From the NCBI GenBank assembly GCA_947179155.2, contig OX359265.1, positions 8,990,477 to 9,054,476 on the forward strand: DNA of 64,000 bases, given 5' to 3'. Source of the DNA: Hedera helix. Taxonomy: Eukaryota > Streptophyta > Magnoliopsida > Apiales > Araliaceae. Numbering within the stretch: position 1 is the stretch's first letter; every line of letters begins with the position of its first letter. The translations under genes were made by a program, and so were the position numbers. A model generated the notes under the pieces. That model searched no databases. It was not told the origin of the DNA and saw nothing but the letters and a program-made list of their open reading frames with translations. Shown here one piece after another: positions 60,401 to 64,000 of the stretch.

Positions 60401-60932
60401 TAATTAAATAAGTTGGGGCCTACCCTTGCACATTTATTGGGCTACCCTTAGGGTTTAACCTTAAGGCTTAGTTAATTAAGTCATTGGGCACCTATATTCT
60501 TTATAACCCATTTCACCAATCAAGTTGGTAATGGTTCATAGTTAGGGTTTTGATTCCTTAGTTAAGGTTTCAACTAAATTAAGTTAACCTAACTAGTTCT
60601 CTAGCCAAACTGGTTCTAACTAGGGTTTTTTATTTCTTGTTACATCCTAACCGACTTAGTTAGAATTTACTCAATTTTTTATTCTCGTATTTTTTAAATA
60701 GTTTATACATTCTCTTATCCCGTATAAACACTATCCGTGAATGTGAAATTTTGAAAAACTGATTTACGCGTGAATAGTATTTTTCGCGTTATTTTTTTTG
60801 AAAAATATTTTTCTTTCTCAAATCATTAACACATATAATTCATCATATAACACATCGATTAGATTACATAAATCTTCTTTATTAATCATTAACAATCCCA
60901 TTACAAATGCTACAGAAATTTGAATCATTATA
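57442..60932 (-). mobile_element. Solo-LTR-like insertion nested in the gypsy element
   Basis: The gypsy reading frame is cut between FLRND on one side and NDLPEDK on the other. The cut is flanked by an exact duplication GTCAT (57437-57441 and 60933-60937). The left end TGGTGACGCCCCTAAATCTGGG is nearly the complement of the 3' end of the solo LTR at 14612-17550. The other end reads ATTATA, probably a decayed TG/CA terminus. It is 3491 bp with no coding region; the parts near 58680-58850 carry short CGACC/GATC-rich repeats. Minus orientation is inferred from the terminus. Confidence 0.8.
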
Positions 60933-60937
60933 GTCAT

Positions 60938-61570
60938 CATTTCTTAAGAAGATGATGATTATCGTCATCCATAAGGCTTCTTGATCAACATTAAAGACTT
61001 CCCAGGCCAGTGTACTTAATGTTTGCACAATTTCTAAGTAAACTGAGCCTTTAAGAAACCCGTAAGCAGTGTTTGTCAGTTTGGATAAAGCATCAGCCAT
61101 AACATTATCAGCCCTGATTATGTTGATGATCTGGTGCTTTGAGAAATTGGTGAGCAGATAATGGATAAGCAGAACAAAGGCTTGTAAACGTACTTCTTGG
61201 CTTTCATACTCCCCTAATACCTATTTGACAACCAATTGAAAATCACTATATATTATCAAATTCTTTATATCAAAGCTTCGAGCTAATTTTAGTTCTGCCA
61301 AAAGAGTTTCATACTTTAAAATCTTATTTGTAGCCATAAAACCAAATAATATGGCTTATTGCACTCTAAACCCTTCTGGTGAGGTGAGAATTACTCCAGC
61401 CCTGCCTTTCAATCTGATGGAAGATCTGTCCACAAATAATGTACAAACTAGATCTTTGGATGATTGCCCTTCATCTGGAACAGAACTTCCTATGTCGATT
61501 GATCAACCTCTATATCTTCAGGAAATGAACATTCTGTGATGAAAGTTAATAAAGGTATGTGCCTTATTTA
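60938..61570 (-). pseudogene. Gypsy RNase H remnant
   Basis: On the minus strand: LFVDRSSIRLKGRAGVILTS (61440-61370), FGFMATNKILKYETLLAELK (about 61340-61290), LIIYSDFQLVV (about 61240) and MADALSKLTN (61100). The order matches Ty3/gypsy RNase H, and there is one in-frame stop near 61354. It continues toward FLRND, where the nested LTR interrupts. Confidence 0.82.
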
Positions 61571-61989
61571 CAATCTGAGGGAAAAACTCTAAATTGAACT
61601 AGTTGAGTTCAATTGTTCAAGCTACTAATCTTCCAGAGAGGTCAGGTCGATAGAGAAAGCCCCTGAGGGGCTAATATGTCAAAATGTTAATAGTTCTTCC
61701 CTATAAGTATTGCCGAAATTTTCTAGTAGCAATCACCAATGCATATGCTAACTTCTTAATATTCGGGTACCTGATTTTGGCATCTCAAAGAGAGTGACAA
61801 ATGTAATAAACCGACTTTTGTCCTTCAAAATCTTCTCAGACCAAAGATGCGCCAACAGCTAAGGGACTTGCTGAGAGATAAAGATATAAATCCTCTTTGA
61901 GGCAAAGCTTTAGTCAATATAGAAGGAGAAGACATATAACTTTTTATTCCCTAAAAGGATCCTTGACACTTTTTCGTCCACTTGAAAGC

Positions 61990-62660
61990 CTAATGATTCT
62001 GGGCCCTTTTGAAAGTATTGAAGAAAGGGAGACATTTCTCTATTGATCTTGCCATAAAATATCGAAAAGTTGCCAATCTTTTTGTGAGTCTTTGCACTTC
62101 TTTAAAATTCTTTGGGAACTGCATGTCAAGTATAGTAAATATCTTTTTTGATTTTTTTTCAATCTCTTTTATGTTAACCATATAACCCAAAAACTTGCAT
62201 GTTTCAAGGCCGAAGGTACATTTAGCTGGGTTCAGTCTCATGTAATGACATTGTAAATATTTTAAAACACTCCCTGACGTTAAGTAAATTATTTGTAGTT
62301 TCCATACTTTTAATAATCTTGTCATCTGTATAGACCTCCATGTTAATATCAATATGGTCCTGGAATGCTTTATTCATCATACACTGATAAATTTCTCCAA
62401 CGTTGATGAGGTCGAAGGGCATAACTCTATAAGTGTAGATGACCCTATGGGTGATGAAGGCCATTTTGGGGACGTCTTTAGCTCACATCCCAAATTGATT
62501 GTATCCATAGAATGCATCAAAGAAGCTAAGCATAATGTGTCTGACGGTAAAGTCTATCAATTGATTGATGCCAAAAAGGGGGTAACAATCCTTAAGGTAA
62601 GTTTTGTTCAGATCAGTATAGTCTACACAAATTTCCATTTCCTATTATATTTCTTAATGA
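61990..62660 (-). pseudogene. Gypsy reverse transcriptase remnant
   Basis: On the minus strand: EICVDYTDLNKTYLKDCYPL (about 62640-62580), MLSFFDAFYGYNQF, RVMPFDLINVGEIYQ, EVYTDDKIIKS (catalytic box, with Thr in place of the usual second-position residue) and LNPAKCTFGLETCKFLGYMV. Broken at several points, including a stop after the YNQFGM block. Confidence 0.87.
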
Positions 62661-63049
62661 ACACTACATTAGTGAGCTATTCAGAATAATCAATCTCAAA
62701 GAGAAACCTTCCTGTCGAGAGTTTAGAGATTTCTTCATCAATTAAATTCTGCCTTTTATGAGTGATGGTTTGTCGCTTTTGCTTTCCTAGTTTGACTTGA
62801 AGATTGATATTTAGTCTATAACTACAACACATTCATTAATCCTAGTATAGTCAGCTAGAGTTCATACAAAAATATTTGATTATTCCCTCATAAAGGCGAC
62901 TAGACGATTTCAAAAATCTTTTTGTAGTCTGAGCCCTATATGTATTATTTTTTCAAGATTGACCGAATACAGCTCTATCTCTTCTGTCTCTTCGGCTAGG
63001 GTAGCTAGAGGTTCAGTACCACCTTCAATGAAAGGTTCCATCTCAGTCT

Positions 63050-63586
63050 TCATAGTTTAATTTTTTTAACCCCTACGGAAGTAGCTTGAAGAGTTTGAAG
63101 ATGGCACTTTCTATACATATTTTGATCCTCAATAACTTCTCCAACCCTATATTCAATTGGGAATTTTATATTTAGATGGGGAATAGAAGTAACTTCTTTA
63201 AGTGCTAATAGAGTTGTTCTTCTTAAGATGACATTATAATTACTGTCAACATGGACCACGTAGAACTTTACCATCAGAGAATATTGCTGAGGAGCCGTGC
63301 AGAAGATCACTAAAAACTCATTTATTCTTAAAATTGGGACAAGACAGTTACCAAAACTATAGAGAGATGGTTCGTTATAAAGTTCTAGTTTCCTGCTCCC
63401 CAAAGTTAGTTGATTGTATCTATGCCCATAGAATACATCAACTGAACTCCTATTATCTATTAGCTTGCACCAAAGATTCATAATACCTATCTGTACAGTT
63501 ATAACAAGTTTATCATCATAAGGTATTACCATACCTGGGGGATAGTCCTCATCAGTGAAGATAATGTTACTTTTAGTATTCTTCAC
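63050..63586 (-). pseudogene. Gypsy protease region remnant
   Basis: A 178-codon open stretch resembling the Tat-type protease segment: YPPGMVIPYDDKLVITVQIG, KLIDNRSSVDVFYG (the active site is normally D-G-S/G-S; here D-N-R-S, so catalytic glycine is lost), then NVILRRTTLLALKEVTS and LNIKFPIEY. The longest intact frame of the element, but with a damaged active site. Confidence 0.8.
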
Positions 63587-64000
63587 ACGGCTTGGATGAA
63601 GGCTTTTCTCTGCCTGTTGAATATAGTTGTTGTTAAACTGTTAGAGATAACATCAACGATGCCCCTTAGTGTTTCAGAATAGGGGCAGTGGGATTTGATT
63701 AAAGGTTGATTTTCTACCTTTACTTACAATGTAGCAGCCCAACTTTTTCTTTTGTACCTAGTTCTCAAGGAAATGCTTCAATTGGTAACACTCCTCGATA
63801 TCATAACCCTTTTTTCCTCATAATAAGAGCAGTACTTACCATTTTTTTTGTCTAATAAAAACTTTAAGCTTCATTGGTCTCTCGAAGAAAGGTTCATCTT
63901 TGATTTCATTGAAAATTTTCGCTTTGCTGACATTCAGGGGGTGGGTGTTTTTATCCAAAAAGTCTGTGTGTTTGCTTTGTTCCCTTTGTACTTGGAGCTG
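63587..64000 (-). pseudogene. Gypsy gag 3' fragment
   Basis: Minus-strand wording KYCSYYEEK and ECYQ near 63790-63840 resembles the spacer/zinc-knuckle end of plant gypsy gag. It is broken and cut by the window edge. Confidence 0.5.

Larger units (their letters stand above)
53821..64000 (-). mobile_element. Decayed Ty3/gypsy retrotransposon, Tat lineage, running off the right edge
   Basis: Read on the minus strand from the right edge: gag fragment, aspartic protease, reverse transcriptase, RNase H, then (after a nested solo LTR) integrase. This protease-RT-RNaseH-integrase order defines Ty3/gypsy. The RT and RNase H wording resembles plant Tat-lineage elements, and an opposite-strand ORF beyond the integrase supports that. 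Stops and frameshifts occur throughout. Confidence 0.82.

Noticed and set aside
1..64000. tRNA, rRNA or other structural RNA genes
   Set aside because: I looked for tRNA-like B boxes and cloverleaf patterns and saw none that I could support. The only tRNA-related match is the copia primer site.

Overview
The window is nuclear DNA of a flowering plant, almost certainly a eudicot. Genes are split by AT-rich GT-AG introns, and the gene families are plant-typical: an ARP8 actin-related protein, a PLS-class PPR protein, LORELEI-like GPI proteins and a Sec14-nodulin protein. The intergenic DNA is dominated by MITEs and LTR retrotransposon remains. I cannot name the species. There is no operon logic here; the genes are independent transcription units.

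Layout. 1-12802 (+): the last eleven coding segments of an ARP8 gene, whose 5' end lies off the window. Its introns hold a chain of insertions, including a 1.76 kb palindrome built of nested small palindromes. 12803-18395: intergenic, mostly a 2.94 kb solo LTR with an exact 5-bp target duplication. 18396-20006 (-): an intronless PPR gene (E/E+ type). 20398-22840 (-): a complete three-exon LORELEI-like gene. 26131-28986: a diverged tandem duplicate of that locus whose second LORELEI-like gene has lost the hydrophobic GPI-anchor tail through a frame change. 29000-39000: gene-free, with a hAT-like MITE, a second solo LTR (32184-33698) and a 2.0-2.35 kb tandem duplication (34255-38678) that differs by one dated Tourist-like MITE.

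39187-49652 (-): a complete 14-exon Sec14-like phosphatidylinositol transfer protein gene (SFH/nodulin type, 625 codons plus stop in my model). Its second coding intron carries a full-length but decayed Ty1/copia element (43463-48903, TSD GTTCT) in antisense orientation. From about 53.8 kb to the right edge lies a decayed Ty3/gypsy element of the Tat lineage on the minus strand. It is read right to left as gag, protease, RT, RNase H and integrase, and it carries an opposite-strand extra ORF beyond the integrase. A further 3.49 kb solo-LTR-like insertion (57442-60932, TSD GTCAT) splits RNase H from integrase.

The genomic story is heavy turnover. At least four solo LTRs stand against one LTR-bounded internal element, two segmental duplications are dated relative to MITE insertions, and intron growth is driven by foldback elements. 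Exon coordinates were built by hand from reading-frame continuity, GT/AG sites and remembered family conservation, so they need transcript confirmation.
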